Shown piece by piece: positions 18,080 through 27,018 of a DNA stretch of 31,601 bases. The DNA is from a virus. Each line of letters starts with the position of its first letter. Position 1 is the stretch's first letter. The notes under the pieces were generated by a model, which searched no databases, was not told the origin of the DNA, and was given only the letters and a program-made list of their open reading frames with translations. The DNA lies in the IMG/VR virus record IMGVR_UViG_3300005914_000046, positions 1-31,601 of that record, one strand, 5' to 3'. The position numbers and the translations under genes are program-made.

Positions 18080-20364
18080 TATTCTGCTGTGTTGGTTAGT
18101 CCCACTGCTGCGGATTTACTTAGCGTCTCAATGTCGGATTGTTGTACCGATCTCGCTAATGCTCGTTTCACAAAACTGGATTTGAAAAGTCTATCGAGTT
18201 CACCGGGAGAAGGTGGCCCCTTTAATGCGCTGCCAAGCTCCTTGGCGAAGTCATCATTGATAGCCGCTTGGAACATAACTGTAGCCCGATCCTTCAGAGA
18301 TACGTCTCTTAATGCCTGTTTCGTGCTCTGTCCAAATACGAACATTTTACCGATAGCTGCCTTCCACCCCTTATCCGCTTCTTTGTCGATCGCTCGTTGA
18401 ACCGTCGCCTCAAGGCTTATATCCGTTCCTTTTCTATAAGATTCCAAGATCCTTCTAAGTCCTGAGAGTCTAGCCTTTTGCTTGGGACCACTAGCGAGTT
18501 CAATAACGACATTAGCAGTATCCTCGTTCCTGCCGAATACAGCCTTGAATATGTCATTGGCGTTAGCTCCATTCTCAAGGGTTCCTAATTTAGAAGCGAT
18601 GTAATTCGAATGAAGATCGTTTGCCACGTTTGGATCGACCTTCCTTAGTTGATCCATGAATCGTTTTGAGTTTTGGATATTCTCAGGTCTCGGATTGAAT
18701 AGCGATGTCTGGAAGTTCTTTAAAGCCGTATCCTTCTTGGAAGCGGCATCGCCAACCGAGCTTTGAAGGATTTTCTCGATATCATCGGACATCTTGGAGA
18801 AATTCTTATCGGCAGCTCCGTACCTGCCTTTAGTGGAGCGATTAAGCGCTGCGGTAACTGACTTCTCAATCTGCTTGGCCTTGTTCTTAACTGAGCCAAG
18901 CGTAGAAGTATCGGCAGTAAGCTTTTGGATATCTCGAAGAACCCAATTGATTTCTTGAAGCAATCCCGCTCTCATCTCTCTCTTTGGCAGTGGCGGCAAA
19001 GCCGTTTTTACCAGATTGCCTCTAGCATCTACTAAATCAGGGGCATCCTTCGCTAGTTGGCTTCTCTTAGCCAAAGCTGCATCGTACTCATCGGTAGTGA
19101 ACATGCCCTTGAGCTGTTCGAGTTTCTTTCGCGCTGGCGAATTCTTAACGGTCTTTAATGAAATTAAATTATCAATCTCGTTTCGAATCGGACCTAGATC
19201 TATCTTGGGAGCTCCAGCGAAAGCCTTGTCATACATTACATCGGCGACCCCTGTGCGAATCTTCCTAGCATCTTCTATAATGCCCTTGGATACCGTTCTA
19301 GCTCCTTCTAGGGATTCAAGAGATCCGACTTCGGTTGAGATTTCCTTTTGGAGAGCCTTGAGCATAGACCTTGATTGGTCCTCCATCGTTCTAGTCACTT
19401 CGCGAGCTGCCGATTCGTTTACCTTGGCCCCCTCTCGGAGTCCTGCCAATGGGCGCTGAAAATCCGTAGATGCATCGCCAGCGAGCGCTTGGGCTCCTAG
19501 TGGAGTGTCTACATCCAGCTTCTTTGCCAGTTTGCCTTCATCGACGTACCGCTTCAATAGATTGACACCTTGCTCTCTAGGAACTCCTGCATCGGCAAGA
19601 TCATCCAGGGTCTTAGCCGATTCGATCGCTTTCCGCTTCGCTGGGGAAAACTTAGCCCAAGCTTTGCCAAACAACGGGCCTACGGCTTCCGCCCCGGCGC
19701 CTAGAGCAACATCCAAAACAACCTCCTCTACGTTGAAATCGCCTCCAAGTCCTTCTTGAGCCTCCTGAACTCCTCCGCTCGTTATTCCTGAGAACAAGGA
19801 ACCTAAACCCATTTTAGACCAGATACCCGCGCCCATTCCTGCGGCCTTTGCGGCTGGAGCGAATAGAGCAATCTGCCCAGCAGTTGAATAGAGGTCAGTC
19901 CGAGACATGCCAGGTTTATTTATAACGAACTCTTGACCGTCCGGAGTTTTGGCAAACTGAAGACCACCTTGATCCTCTACTTCGATACCCATCGACTTTA
20001 GAGCCTTGGCACGTTCCTTGTCATCAGGGATAAGCACCGTTCTCATTGCTATTCCGAAAGCGTTTTTCTGAGATTCCCCCGTAAAAAACTCATCTGGTAA
20101 CGGATTATAGGAAACTAATTCATCGAGACCCTCTGCCCGAGCCTTAGCCTCTTCTGAGAATGCTGAATTGCCTCGACCAACTGGAACCTCGGAGACCTGA
20201 AACGTCTGATTCATAAACGGTCGAGTCTCATTCGTTCCCGTAGATTTGTAAGTTTGAGGCCTCTCTGATTCGGGTACATCCACAGGTGGAGCCATCTCGA
20301 ACTTCTGAGAAGGATCGAATCCCGCAGGAGTGGTCTTGAAGGGTTTATTTGGATCAAAAGCCAT
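18079..20364 (-). CDS. gp16-like DNA ejection protein
   Basis: 761 aa. Starts with two copies of a FDPxxxF motif (FDPNKPFKTT, FDPSQKFEMA), common at the N-terminus of P22-type ejection proteins. Residues about 155-215 are hydrophobic and Gly/Ala-rich (TAGQIALFAPAAKAAGMGAG), fit to contact a membrane. The rest is long charged helices. Last of the three ejection genes in P22 order, before the spike. In P22 the equivalent is released with the DNA and helps it cross the inner membrane. Assignment rests on composition, size and synteny. Confidence 0.8.
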   Translation of the reverse strand: MAFDPNKPFKTTPAGFDPSQKFEMAPPVDVPESERPQTYKSTGTNETRPFMNQTFQVSEVPVGRGNSAFSEEAKARAEGLDELVSYNPLPDEFFTGESQKNAFGIAMRTVLIPDDKERAKALKSMGIEVEDQGGLQFAKTPDGQEFVINKPGMSRTDLYSTAGQIALFAPAAKAAGMGAGIWSKMGLGSLFSGITSGGVQEAQEGLGGDFNVEEVVLDVALGAGAEAVGPLFGKAWAKFSPAKRKAIESAKTLDDLADAGVPREQGVNLLKRYVDEGKLAKKLDVDTPLGAQALAGDASTDFQRPLAGLREGAKVNESAAREVTRTMEDQSRSMLKALQKEISTEVGSLESLEGARTVSKGIIEDARKIRTGVADVMYDKAFAGAPKIDLGPIRNEIDNLISLKTVKNSPARKKLEQLKGMFTTDEYDAALAKRSQLAKDAPDLVDARGNLVKTALPPLPKREMRAGLLQEINWVLRDIQKLTADTSTLGSVKNKAKQIEKSVTAALNRSTKGRYGAADKNFSKMSDDIEKILQSSVGDAASKKDTALKNFQTSLFNPRPENIQNSKRFMDQLRKVDPNVANDLHSNYIASKLGTLENGANANDIFKAVFGRNEDTANVVIELASGPKQKARLSGLRRILESYRKGTDISLEATVQRAIDKEADKGWKAAIGKMFVFGQSTKQALRDVSLKDRATVMFQAAINDDFAKELGSALKGPPSPGELDRLFKSSFVKRALARSVQQSDIETLSKSAAVGLTNTAE

Positions 20365-21677
20365 TACTGTACTTCAGTATAGTTCACAGGATCGCTAGGA
20401 TTTCCTCCGTTGAATATATATCCAACGCCATTTTGGTAAACAGTTGTACCTTGTTGTATTCCGGAAACATCTGGTTGTGAATCTTCGCCACCAAGTCCTT
20501 CGTAGGATAGAACCTGTCGCTGCGTTTCATCGTTGGTTATCCCAACAGACTCCATTTGCTTGATTCTTCCAGCTAGGGTAGTTGCTGGTGGCTCTTTGTC
20601 CTCTAAGTATTCTAGCTTTAGCAAGCCAGCTAATCGCTCGTAATGCTGAATGACTATTCCGATATTATCCCTGAATTGGTTCTCGGTTTGAGAAGTCGCT
20701 AACTGAGCGATATTATTCTCTAATAGCTTGAGCTCCTTCTCTGATAACTGTCCAAATCCAGTTGATCCAGTAGGAGAGTTCGCTTTCAATTGAAGCATTG
20801 TATCAAGAGCGATCTTGTTCTTTAGAGAATTCGTGAGAGCTTCGAAATCAAAGTTCTTCGTGCCCGGAAACATCTTGAGAACCATCTGACTGAAACCCGT
20901 ATTCAGATCCCCGACATTCTCCTTGATCTTATTCGCTACCTTTAACGTATCTTCGAGCTTGAACAGATCCGCTCGCTTAGTTCGAGCAAGTTTCTTTTCA
21001 GCAGATTTTGCCTTTAATGCGTCTCTTCCTTCTGGAGTATTTGGGTCTTTAGCCCTTTCAATCATAGCCTTTGTTTTCGAAGCCTCAACCGCATCTTGCT
21101 TTAATCCCGCTGCCTTTGCTTCCTCTTCAGGTGTGAGTTGATCGCCTCGCTGTATCTTTTCAAATAGATCCCTATCTTCATTGGAAAGGCTTTTAACATA
21201 CTCGTAGGTTTGAATGTCAGCGGGGGGGTTACCCCTAGACGTTCCCGCCGCCCCCGCTCTCAAAAACTCCGAACGATCGACGTTGAATTTAAGCATTGAA
21301 CGCAACTGTTCGGGAGTGCCTCCGTTCTCCTGCATCTCTCGAATAATGTCAGGGTATATCTGACTCGTCTGAGAAATCATCTGTTCGTCAGGTAGCTGCA
21401 TGAGAGCATACGAATTAGAAGCGATGCTTTGATCCTCTTGAAGCCTCTGGTCTACCTTCGCCTGATTCTGGTCGTTTTGAATCCCCGTTTCTCGATCGGT
21501 AGCAACATTCTTGTTCTGCTGAATCACTTGGTCGTTAATCTCCGAAGTCTGGCGAAGGATGCCCTGCCGTAGCGGAGCCTCGTTTCTAGTGATCTGCTGT
21601 TGCTGAACCTGACCGCCAACACTGGCAATCGCTCCCATCCGGTCTATCGGACTTACGTATGTGCTGTATCCTGCCAT
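20364..21677 (-). CDS. gp20-like DNA ejection protein
   Basis: 437 aa, close to P22 gp20. Starts MAGYSTYVSPIDRMGAIASV. Gln-rich N-terminus (GGQVQQQQITRNEAPLRQGI), long charged helices in the middle (AKAAGLKQDAVEASKTKAMI; KSAEKKLARTKRADLFKLED), and a flexible Gly-rich end. AGGAGGT lies 7 bases before the ATG. Lies between the gp7-like and gp16-like genes, as in P22. Confidence 0.8.
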   Translation of the reverse strand: MAGYSTYVSPIDRMGAIASVGGQVQQQQITRNEAPLRQGILRQTSEINDQVIQQNKNVATDRETGIQNDQNQAKVDQRLQEDQSIASNSYALMQLPDEQMISQTSQIYPDIIREMQENGGTPEQLRSMLKFNVDRSEFLRAGAAGTSRGNPPADIQTYEYVKSLSNEDRDLFEKIQRGDQLTPEEEAKAAGLKQDAVEASKTKAMIERAKDPNTPEGRDALKAKSAEKKLARTKRADLFKLEDTLKVANKIKENVGDLNTGFSQMVLKMFPGTKNFDFEALTNSLKNKIALDTMLQLKANSPTGSTGFGQLSEKELKLLENNIAQLATSQTENQFRDNIGIVIQHYERLAGLLKLEYLEDKEPPATTLAGRIKQMESVGITNDETQRQVLSYEGLGGEDSQPDVSGIQQGTTVYQNGVGYIFNGGNPSDPVNYTEVQ

Positions 21678-21678
21678 T

Positions 21679-22362
21679 TTATCGACCTCCTGTTATTCCA
21701 AAGTTCTGCTCTCTAAATCCCTGATTCTGACCACCAGATAAACCGTACCCAGCTATTCCTCCAATATCCGCGAGACCGCTCGAATAGCTCTGCGCTACTC
21801 CTAATCGTCCCTGAGCGTTCGCTGCTCCTCCTTGAGCGACTAGATTGGCCTGAGTGTTCGCCGCGTTTGCCGCAACCCCTCCTGTGGCCGCTGCCGCTCC
21901 GTAGCCTGTATTTACGCCAGTGTCCAATCGGTTGAGATATTGCTGTCCAAAGTCGTACTTGATCCGTTGTAGACGATCGCTTAGAGCTGCCAATCGGTTT
22001 CCGCTTCTAAGCTGACCCGTTGCCGAAGCTCCTCGGTTCACGTCATCTCGAACAAACTCGTTCTGCTGAGTGAGAACGGGATCGTCGTAAACATTGTTCC
22101 AAGCGTTTGTCTTGTCCTGCTGAGTGCCTTGAAGCCCTAGCAAGACATTCCTACGGTTTAATGACGGAATCCCTGAATCAGTGTAAGGTTGAAGCGTCTG
22201 CTTGGTGTCCTGGTAATTATCCCTGACAATCTGACCAGCCTCAGCCGTAGCTCCTGCCTGTATCTTAGCAGCAGATTTCGCCCCTTTAGCCGAAATTGCT
22301 CCTCCAGCGATCGATGCTCCACCGACGACCGCTAATGCTCCCCACCCTATTGCGCTAGACAT
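21679..22362 (-). CDS. gp7-like DNA transfer protein
   Basis: 227 aa, close to P22 gp7. N-terminal hydrophobic Gly/Ala segment (IGWGALAVVGGASIAGGAIS), then a middle KQTLQPYTDSGIPSLNRRNV and DRLQRIKYDFGQQYLNRLD, and an Ala/Gly/Asn-rich C-terminus (AAAATGGVAANAANTQANLV). GGAGG lies 7 bases upstream of the ATG, inside the SET gene, with a 16-base overlap. First of three ejection proteins. Confidence 0.82.
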   Translation of the reverse strand: MSSAIGWGALAVVGGASIAGGAISAKGAKSAAKIQAGATAEAGQIVRDNYQDTKQTLQPYTDSGIPSLNRRNVLLGLQGTQQDKTNAWNNVYDDPVLTQQNEFVRDDVNRGASATGQLRSGNRLAALSDRLQRIKYDFGQQYLNRLDTGVNTGYGAAAATGGVAANAANTQANLVAQGGAANAQGRLGVAQSYSSGLADIGGIAGYGLSGGQNQGFREQNFGITGGR

Positions 22363-23270
22363 TGAAGACCTCCGTTTCCGTTTGTTTTGATGTAGTTATC
22401 CAAGTAATTCATTGTGATTTCGGTCCCCTTGCTGATGTCTTCCAACGCTGTCGCATCGTTACCGACTAGCCAAGCATTAGGTTTAAATGAGTGATTCGAG
22501 TATCTCGCTAGTATCGTTCGGTTGCCTTCCATGAACACTGGAAATCGTTCTCCCTTTTCGATGTCCCTAGTAGTGAAAGTTCCCATTCCATCTATTTCTG
22601 ATACTCCTAAGTCGATTGATCCGCAAGGAATGCCTTCAGGTTCGCCTTGATCGTTCATGTAGTAGTCGATTGCTTCCTGTGATACTCCTGCTATCTTTTT
22701 AAAGACTTCGTATTCTCCGAGCTCTGGATGATCCTTGGATGATTCGAAGTAGAGTTGATCTAGCTTCTCTTCATCTCTCTCATTTGTCGGATTGGCAAAG
22801 GTGTTAGTGAATTTCACTCCATCGATCGTTATACCGAGCTTTCGCACACCAGGACTGGAAATGAATACGTCTCCAGCTAGAAAGTAATTTGCCCCAGTTT
22901 CAGTGAAGACAATTACATCTCCCTGAACAACCGAGTTGATTGTTTCAACCTTATGCTCTGCTCCTGTGACGATCGACATAGGAGAAAGAACCATTTCCTT
23001 AACCGATACTCCGTCCGAGTGTATCCAGCTCATTGAGCATTCTGCCCCGCATAAATCGAACCGTTCACGATTCGCAAGATGGGCTTCTATCTCATCCACT
23101 GCCGAATCAAAGGTTTCCTTGTCGAACTCACCTACCAAACGAGACACGTTCAAGCCAATGAAATCATCCATCGTCTTGAGGAATGGCGGGATCTGTTGAA
23201 TCCCTTCAGCCATTTCAAGCTTCTGCTTCTCGTCTAGTGAATCGTAAATATGAGCTTCGGTATCTGCCAT
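22347..23270 (-). CDS. SET-domain protein in the virion operon
   Basis: 307 aa from ATG 23270, preceded by AGGA; the ATG at 23300 overlaps the upstream gene and is less likely. The C-terminal 90 residues hold SET motifs: GMGTFTTRDIEKGE (229-242), RYSNHS (256-261) and EITMNY (284-289), as in protein-lysine methyltransferases that use S-adenosylmethionine. A late Cys304 may be a post-SET remnant. The N-terminal 200 residues form an unrelated domain with VLSPMSIVTGAE and GDVIVFTETG. Placed between tail and ejection genes, it may be a virion component or modify virion or host proteins. Target unknown. Confidence 0.75.
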   Translation of the reverse strand: MADTEAHIYDSLDEKQKLEMAEGIQQIPPFLKTMDDFIGLNVSRLVGEFDKETFDSAVDEIEAHLANRERFDLCGAECSMSWIHSDGVSVKEMVLSPMSIVTGAEHKVETINSVVQGDVIVFTETGANYFLAGDVFISSPGVRKLGITIDGVKFTNTFANPTNERDEEKLDQLYFESSKDHPELGEYEVFKKIAGVSQEAIDYYMNDQGEPEGIPCGSIDLGVSEIDGMGTFTTRDIEKGERFPVFMEGNRTILARYSNHSFKPNAWLVGNDATALEDISKGTEITMNYLDNYIKTNGNGGLQCLAQ

Positions 23271-23281
23271 GTCTCTATTTC

Positions 23282-23650
23282 CTAATTCACTGAAAACCAA
23301 TTGCAGGTTTCGCCACTAACTGAGCTGTCTACCCATACCGCGTCAGTGTTTGATATGTCGATGCTGATTGACTCACCAGAAGCTAGAGGGAAGCCGTTTG
23401 AAGCCGCAACCGTACTGTTGCCCACGTAGATAATCCCCGTGTTCGCTGCCGCTGCCTTCACCGTTATCGACTTAGCTGTAGTCGTAGCAAATTGAACTCT
23501 CGTCGTTGCGGTTGTAACCGTTACGAGCGCTGAGCTGATCGTTGTTGGCAATGGGAAGTTCCCCACTTGAACGGGTAGCTTCCCGTCTAATGGATCGGCG
23601 TGAACCGTACCATCGGAATTCCTTAATCTGACTGCTCCAAATTTACTCAT
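23282..23650 (-). CDS. Small beta-rich virion protein (122 aa)
   Basis: Starts MSKFGAVRLRNSDGTVHADP. Thr/Ala/Val-rich with a SITVKAAAANTGIIYVGNST segment and an ending ISNTDAVWVDSSVSGETCNW, a pattern often found in small phage surface or tail proteins. ATGA overlap with the previous gene. Lies in the region where P22 has gp26/gp14. Exact role unknown. Confidence 0.65.
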   Translation of the reverse strand: MSKFGAVRLRNSDGTVHADPLDGKLPVQVGNFPLPTTISSALVTVTTATTRVQFATTTAKSITVKAAAANTGIIYVGNSTVAASNGFPLASGESISIDISNTDAVWVDSSVSGETCNWFSVN

Positions 23651-24063
23651 GTATATCGATACTCCGTTCCAATAAATGCCAAGTCTGGAGAGTCGCCGTC
23701 AGATATGACGGTTGGATTAACTTCGCCTTCAACTGTTCCTTGAAGTGTGAGAGTGTTGCTTGCTCCGCTTCTGGAAACGTAATGCCGACCAGCCCCTGGC
23801 AATACAATCGTAATGCTTCCCGTACTCATATCGGCCAAAACATACTCGTTATTAGCGATTGAATAAGGGGAATCTGCCGATGTAATGACGTTGTAGGTTG
23901 GTTCGAGCTCTGTCACCCGAGCTCCTAGCGTAACACCATCTGCGTTCGCTCCATTGATCGCGGATTCGATTGTTTCCAGAAAGACCTGAGTAGACAAAGA
24001 AGCGTACCCGTCTTCGTCGACAATAACTTCGTCTCTTAGTGGCGCTATTGCTCGCAAACTCAT
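23647..24063 (-). CDS. Hypothetical virion protein (138 aa)
   Basis: Starts MSLRAIAPLRDEVIVDEDGY. The first 55 residues are helical (STQVFLETIESAINGANADG, then VTLGARVTELE), the rest beta (SITIVLPGAGRHYVSRSG; TLTLQGTVEGEVNPT). Directly after the gp10-like gene, the place of the tail needle in P22, but no needle-like heptads are visible. ATGA overlaps on both sides. Confidence 0.65.
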   Translation of the reverse strand: MSLRAIAPLRDEVIVDEDGYASLSTQVFLETIESAINGANADGVTLGARVTELEPTYNVITSADSPYSIANNEYVLADMSTGSITIVLPGAGRHYVSRSGASNTLTLQGTVEGEVNPTVISDGDSPDLAFIGTEYRYT

Positions 24064-25508
24064 TCGAAAGCGTCCTCCAAGGTTACCTTCATCTCTGTGA
24101 AAGCCTGTCGGTTATCCGTGGTTGTCGTGAAACGGAAGATTGCCCGGTCGTTGAATCGGCCAAGTCTGTTCCAGCGGATCTTCGTCTCGAATTTTCCGAT
24201 CTTGCCCATAGAGCGCTCGCCCTTGCTTATCCATGTCCGACCCTCGTCTTTGCTGTATTCGAGAAGCACTTGAGGATTCGTGTCGGCTGGAGCATCCCAG
24301 ACCTCCTGAGCCACTCCCGTTTCAGCCTTTAATTCGATCTCGTCTACGAATAGATGATCGCCTTGACCAGACAAGTAACGGCCTGTGAAGATGCAGGTTC
24401 TTCCTCCATAGCTTCCACTCTGGTCAAAATACGATATAAGTCCTCCTCCTATATCCCACATGATCTTGTTGTAAACTTTCAAGGGAGGCGTTAAAGCTCC
24501 CAACGTATCAGACGAAAACCATACGGCCTGACCTTTCAATGCCGATGCCGTTATGTTGTAGAAAAGTGCCGTTGGAGGATTGTAGAATCCAATTATTAGT
24601 TGTCCATCCCAAGAGAAGGACAGCGCTGAGTTACTAGCATAGGTTGCGTCCCTCCATTTGGCGTCTATTGCGTCCGTACTGATCTTTTGAACAGATCCCG
24701 ACCCGACACCCCTCCAAGCCGCATATTTCTCATTTATGCCACCTCCCCAGAAGAAGAACGAATTGTCGAACGAGATCCAACCACCCCGAAAGGCCAACCC
24801 CTTCTCGATGGTAGCTCCGGGCACTTCCACGAATGCGAAAGGCTCGGTAGCCACGTTTCGGAAAACCTTGATTGTCTCCCCGCCCATTGCCATGAGCTGA
24901 CCTCTCGCGCGTCCTACGCGAATCAGATCCTCTTTCAGAAATGGTTGAAGGAAAGCCAATGCGTCAAATGTCTGTCCCTTGTTTACGACAACCGAAGACG
25001 ATTGGAAAATGCTTACATCGGTAGACCATAGGAAATACCCGTCTACCTCGACCACGCTGGTTACTCCTCCAAGCTCCGCCTCGAAATCCTGGAAGATCGT
25101 ATCGGTTATCTGAACAAGCCCATTGGTCGGATCGTAGAAGTAGCTAGCTACCCCTGGAATGACGATAGCCATAGTCTCGCCGTTGTCGTCGATTATTGCC
25201 CGTTCGGTAGTCGTACCTGTATTGATTGCTCCAATCGTCGTGACAGTTCCAGAGGAATCCATCTTGTATAGATTGGATCTGCTGGCTATGTAAAACTCAT
25301 TAGCAAATTCATGGAATCCCCATGTTACATCAGCAGGAATAGTTCCGAAATCGGTAAATCCTGGAATGGAAGCAAGCATACCCTTCGCTGAACTGCCTTC
25401 GCCCTGAGAAACGATGGGAATCAGATCCCGACACTCCTGAGCCGCGAATGGCAGACTAGGACTCTGATAGAATCCAAAGTCGATAGGTACTCTAACCATT
25501 TTGGACAT
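24060..25508 (-). CDS. gp10-like packaged-DNA stabilisation / tail hub protein
   Basis: 482 aa, close to the 472 of P22 gp10. Propeller-like beta repeats throughout (WGFHEFANEFYIASRSNLYK, VVEVDGYFLWSTDV). The C-terminus has the family-like VLLEYSKDEGRTWISKGERS then KIRWNRLGRFNDRAIFRF. Forms the hub that closes the portal channel after packaging and carries needle and spikes. Follows the gp4-like gene with one inserted gene. Confidence 0.85.
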   Translation of the reverse strand: MSKMVRVPIDFGFYQSPSLPFAAQECRDLIPIVSQGEGSSAKGMLASIPGFTDFGTIPADVTWGFHEFANEFYIASRSNLYKMDSSGTVTTIGAINTGTTTERAIIDDNGETMAIVIPGVASYFYDPTNGLVQITDTIFQDFEAELGGVTSVVEVDGYFLWSTDVSIFQSSSVVVNKGQTFDALAFLQPFLKEDLIRVGRARGQLMAMGGETIKVFRNVATEPFAFVEVPGATIEKGLAFRGGWISFDNSFFFWGGGINEKYAAWRGVGSGSVQKISTDAIDAKWRDATYASNSALSFSWDGQLIIGFYNPPTALFYNITASALKGQAVWFSSDTLGALTPPLKVYNKIMWDIGGGLISYFDQSGSYGGRTCIFTGRYLSGQGDHLFVDEIELKAETGVAQEVWDAPADTNPQVLLEYSKDEGRTWISKGERSMGKIGKFETKIRWNRLGRFNDRAIFRFTTTTDNRQAFTEMKVTLEDAFE

Positions 25509-25509
25509 A

Positions 25510-25968
25510 CTAGGTATTTACCGTGTGGATATTCGACCCGTCGCTGATAAAGGTCGCGCTAGAATCGCTAGTGAGAAGCACCGAAGACGCCCCATCGATC
25601 GTGTTACCCGCTCCAGGGAGAACCGTAAGCGTATTCGACGTATGCGTTATCTGTTTCACCGTGATCGATGCCGTGTCGGTATCTGCCGCGGCATACATAT
25701 TTGCCGCCGTGTCCAATGTCACCGAAAACCCGCCTCCTGATGTATCTCCAAGGATTACGTTGTCGGTCGATAAAGCTGCCGTATTTGCGGTAGCCGTTCG
25801 GATCTTCAGACGCTTCGCCCCAGAAGAGACCAGGTTAGTGATTGCCGTTGCGAAGTTGGATACCAATATCTGTCTGATACTGCCCCCCACGTTCGCCCAG
25901 AGCTTGTCCGAGGAAGCAACCGTTGTGACGTTGGTTGCGTTTACTAATTTATTGTCTGCGAAGCTCAT
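25510..25968 (-). CDS. Hypothetical beta-rich virion protein (152 aa)
   Basis: Starts MSFADNKLVNATNVTTVASS. Thr/Ala/Ser/Asp-rich, no Cys, with TASITVKQITHTSNTLTVLP and SATFISDGSNIHTVNT, a pattern of small fibre or decoration proteins. Inserted between gp4-like and gp10-like genes, which are adjacent in P22. ATGA overlap with the gp4-like gene. Role unknown. Confidence 0.65.
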   Translation of the reverse strand: MSFADNKLVNATNVTTVASSDKLWANVGGSIRQILVSNFATAITNLVSSGAKRLKIRTATANTAALSTDNVILGDTSGGGFSVTLDTAANMYAAADTDTASITVKQITHTSNTLTVLPGAGNTIDGASSVLLTSDSSATFISDGSNIHTVNT

Positions 25969-26483
25969 AATGTTGGTTGTGCGTCCTCTAGTGGGTTTCC
26001 GTTCTCGTCATCGATTGTCATGCCGAGTTGGTCGCGAAGATCATCTTTGCCCTCGTCGTAAAAGAAATTAGTGCCCGTTCCGTAATTGAAACCGTAAGCG
26101 CTGTTGCCTTGTCCGGTTGGAAGACCGTCAGGCAATGAAGGTTTGCGAACTCGGATGCAAATCCGTCGTACTCCCTTCAGATATTCTTGAGCTTTGGCGA
26201 CCATCGAATCCGTAACCGATTTGCCATACTCGTCGGCAAGCAATAGCGTGAGTTTCGCTTTCATCATACCCTGAGCCCAATCGGGAACGGTTATGGCGTC
26301 AGTGAGGTTCGATACGATCGTGTAGCCAAGGTTTATGCCGTTATGATCGGCAAGGGCTATCATCATGTCATTCATCTCGTCAATCGCCGTTGTAGCGTCG
26401 CTAGTCTGAATGGAATTAACATCAGGATCTTTCACCTTGATACGCTCGAAGGCGCGATAGATTATGTCGCTTGCTACTGCCAT
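25965..26483 (-). CDS. gp4-like head completion / tail adaptor protein
   Basis: 172 aa, near the 166 of P22 gp4. Helical N-terminus with DIIYRAFERIKVKDPDVNSI and TTAIDEMNDMMIALADHNGI; middle MMKAKLTLLLADEYGKSVTD; then PDGLPTGQGNSAYGF, like the PxxMPTGSGNS segment of P22 gp4. The protein binds the portal after packaging. Starts in a TAATG overlap with the upstream gene. Followed by the inserted 152-aa gene, then the gp10-like hub. Confidence 0.85.
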   Translation of the reverse strand: MAVASDIIYRAFERIKVKDPDVNSIQTSDATTAIDEMNDMMIALADHNGINLGYTIVSNLTDAITVPDWAQGMMKAKLTLLLADEYGKSVTDSMVAKAQEYLKGVRRICIRVRKPSLPDGLPTGQGNSAYGFNYGTGTNFFYDEGKDDLRDQLGMTIDDENGNPLEDAQPTL

Positions 26484-26713
26484 TATCTATTGAGCCAGAC
26501 GATTGATTTGCGGAGATTGGCTAGAACGATATCTAGTTCTCGCGTTTTATCCCGCAGGCCAAGCTCGTCGATTAGAATCTGAATCCTCGCCTGTACGGTT
26601 GATGGAGTTGCGTGATCTATGTAAGGGGCTGGTATTTGAGATGGAGAATCAAGTCCGACTACGCGAGTCTCCTTTTTCGCTGCCACCTTCTTCACTGTCT
26701 TTTTCTCTGCCAT
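26483..26713 (-). CDS. Small Lys-rich virion-operon protein (76 aa)
   Basis: Start set at ATG 26713 (MAEKKTVKKVAAKKETRVVG) or 26719 (MIMAEKK). The longer frame from 26758 would begin inside the terminator hairpin and is rejected. Lys-rich N-terminus, then a Pro-containing linker and a helical C-terminus (VQARIQILIDELGLRDKTRE, ending RKSIVWLNR). No family recognised. It is the first gene after the terminator downstream of the coat gene. Confidence 0.65.
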   Translation of the reverse strand: MAEKKTVKKVAAKKETRVVGLDSPSQIPAPYIDHATPSTVQARIQILIDELGLRDKTRELDIVLANLRKSIVWLNR

Positions 26714-26734
26714 AATCATTTTGGTTTTCACCAC

Positions 26735-26763
26735 AAAAGGGAATGGCCCGAAGACCACTCCCT
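26735..26763 (-). terminator. Intrinsic terminator with UUCG loop
   Basis: Read on minus: AGGGAGTGGTC-TTCG-GGCCATTCCCT, an 11-bp stem (two G-U pairs) capped by a UUCG tetraloop and followed by four T. The short T-tract suggests partial termination, letting coat and scaffold messages be more abundant than the tail genes downstream. Confidence 0.75.
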
Positions 26764-26787
26764 AGTGAAATGTGTTAGAAAAACGGT

Positions 26788-27006
26788 CTAGCCGTTGTCG
26801 TTATAGCTCGATCTCAATACAGCAAGGTCTACGCGCAATGCGTTTACTTGAGCAACTAGAGAGGCTACAGAATTGCGAACTTCTGCTTGCACATAAGTTC
26901 CGCTGATAGCCGCGAGAGTAGCCGAAGCTGTGCCTCCCGAACTATCGGTGAGAGTAGCGCTCGTTAGAGCTGCTACATCATCTTCTAGTCTAATTCCTCT
27001 AGGCAT
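26788..27006 (-). CDS. Small virion protein (72 aa)
   Basis: Starts MPRGIRLEDDVAALTSATLT. Contains the common phage pattern LTDSSGGTASATLAAISGTY followed by a helix with VRNSVASLVAQVNALRVDLA. Similar short proteins lie next to coat genes in many phages, possibly as fibre or decoration parts. It sits 12 bases after the coat gene and before the terminator, so it is probably expressed at high level with coat. Confidence 0.7.
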   Translation of the reverse strand: MPRGIRLEDDVAALTSATLTDSSGGTASATLAAISGTYVQAEVRNSVASLVAQVNALRVDLAVLRSSYNDNG

Positions 27007-27018
27007 AAGTCAGATTGT

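Noticed and set aside
23271-23300. Upstream start for the SET gene
   Set aside because: Would overlap the previous gene by 19 bases without a ribosome site; the ATG at 23270 has AGGA nearby and lies just after the upstream stop.
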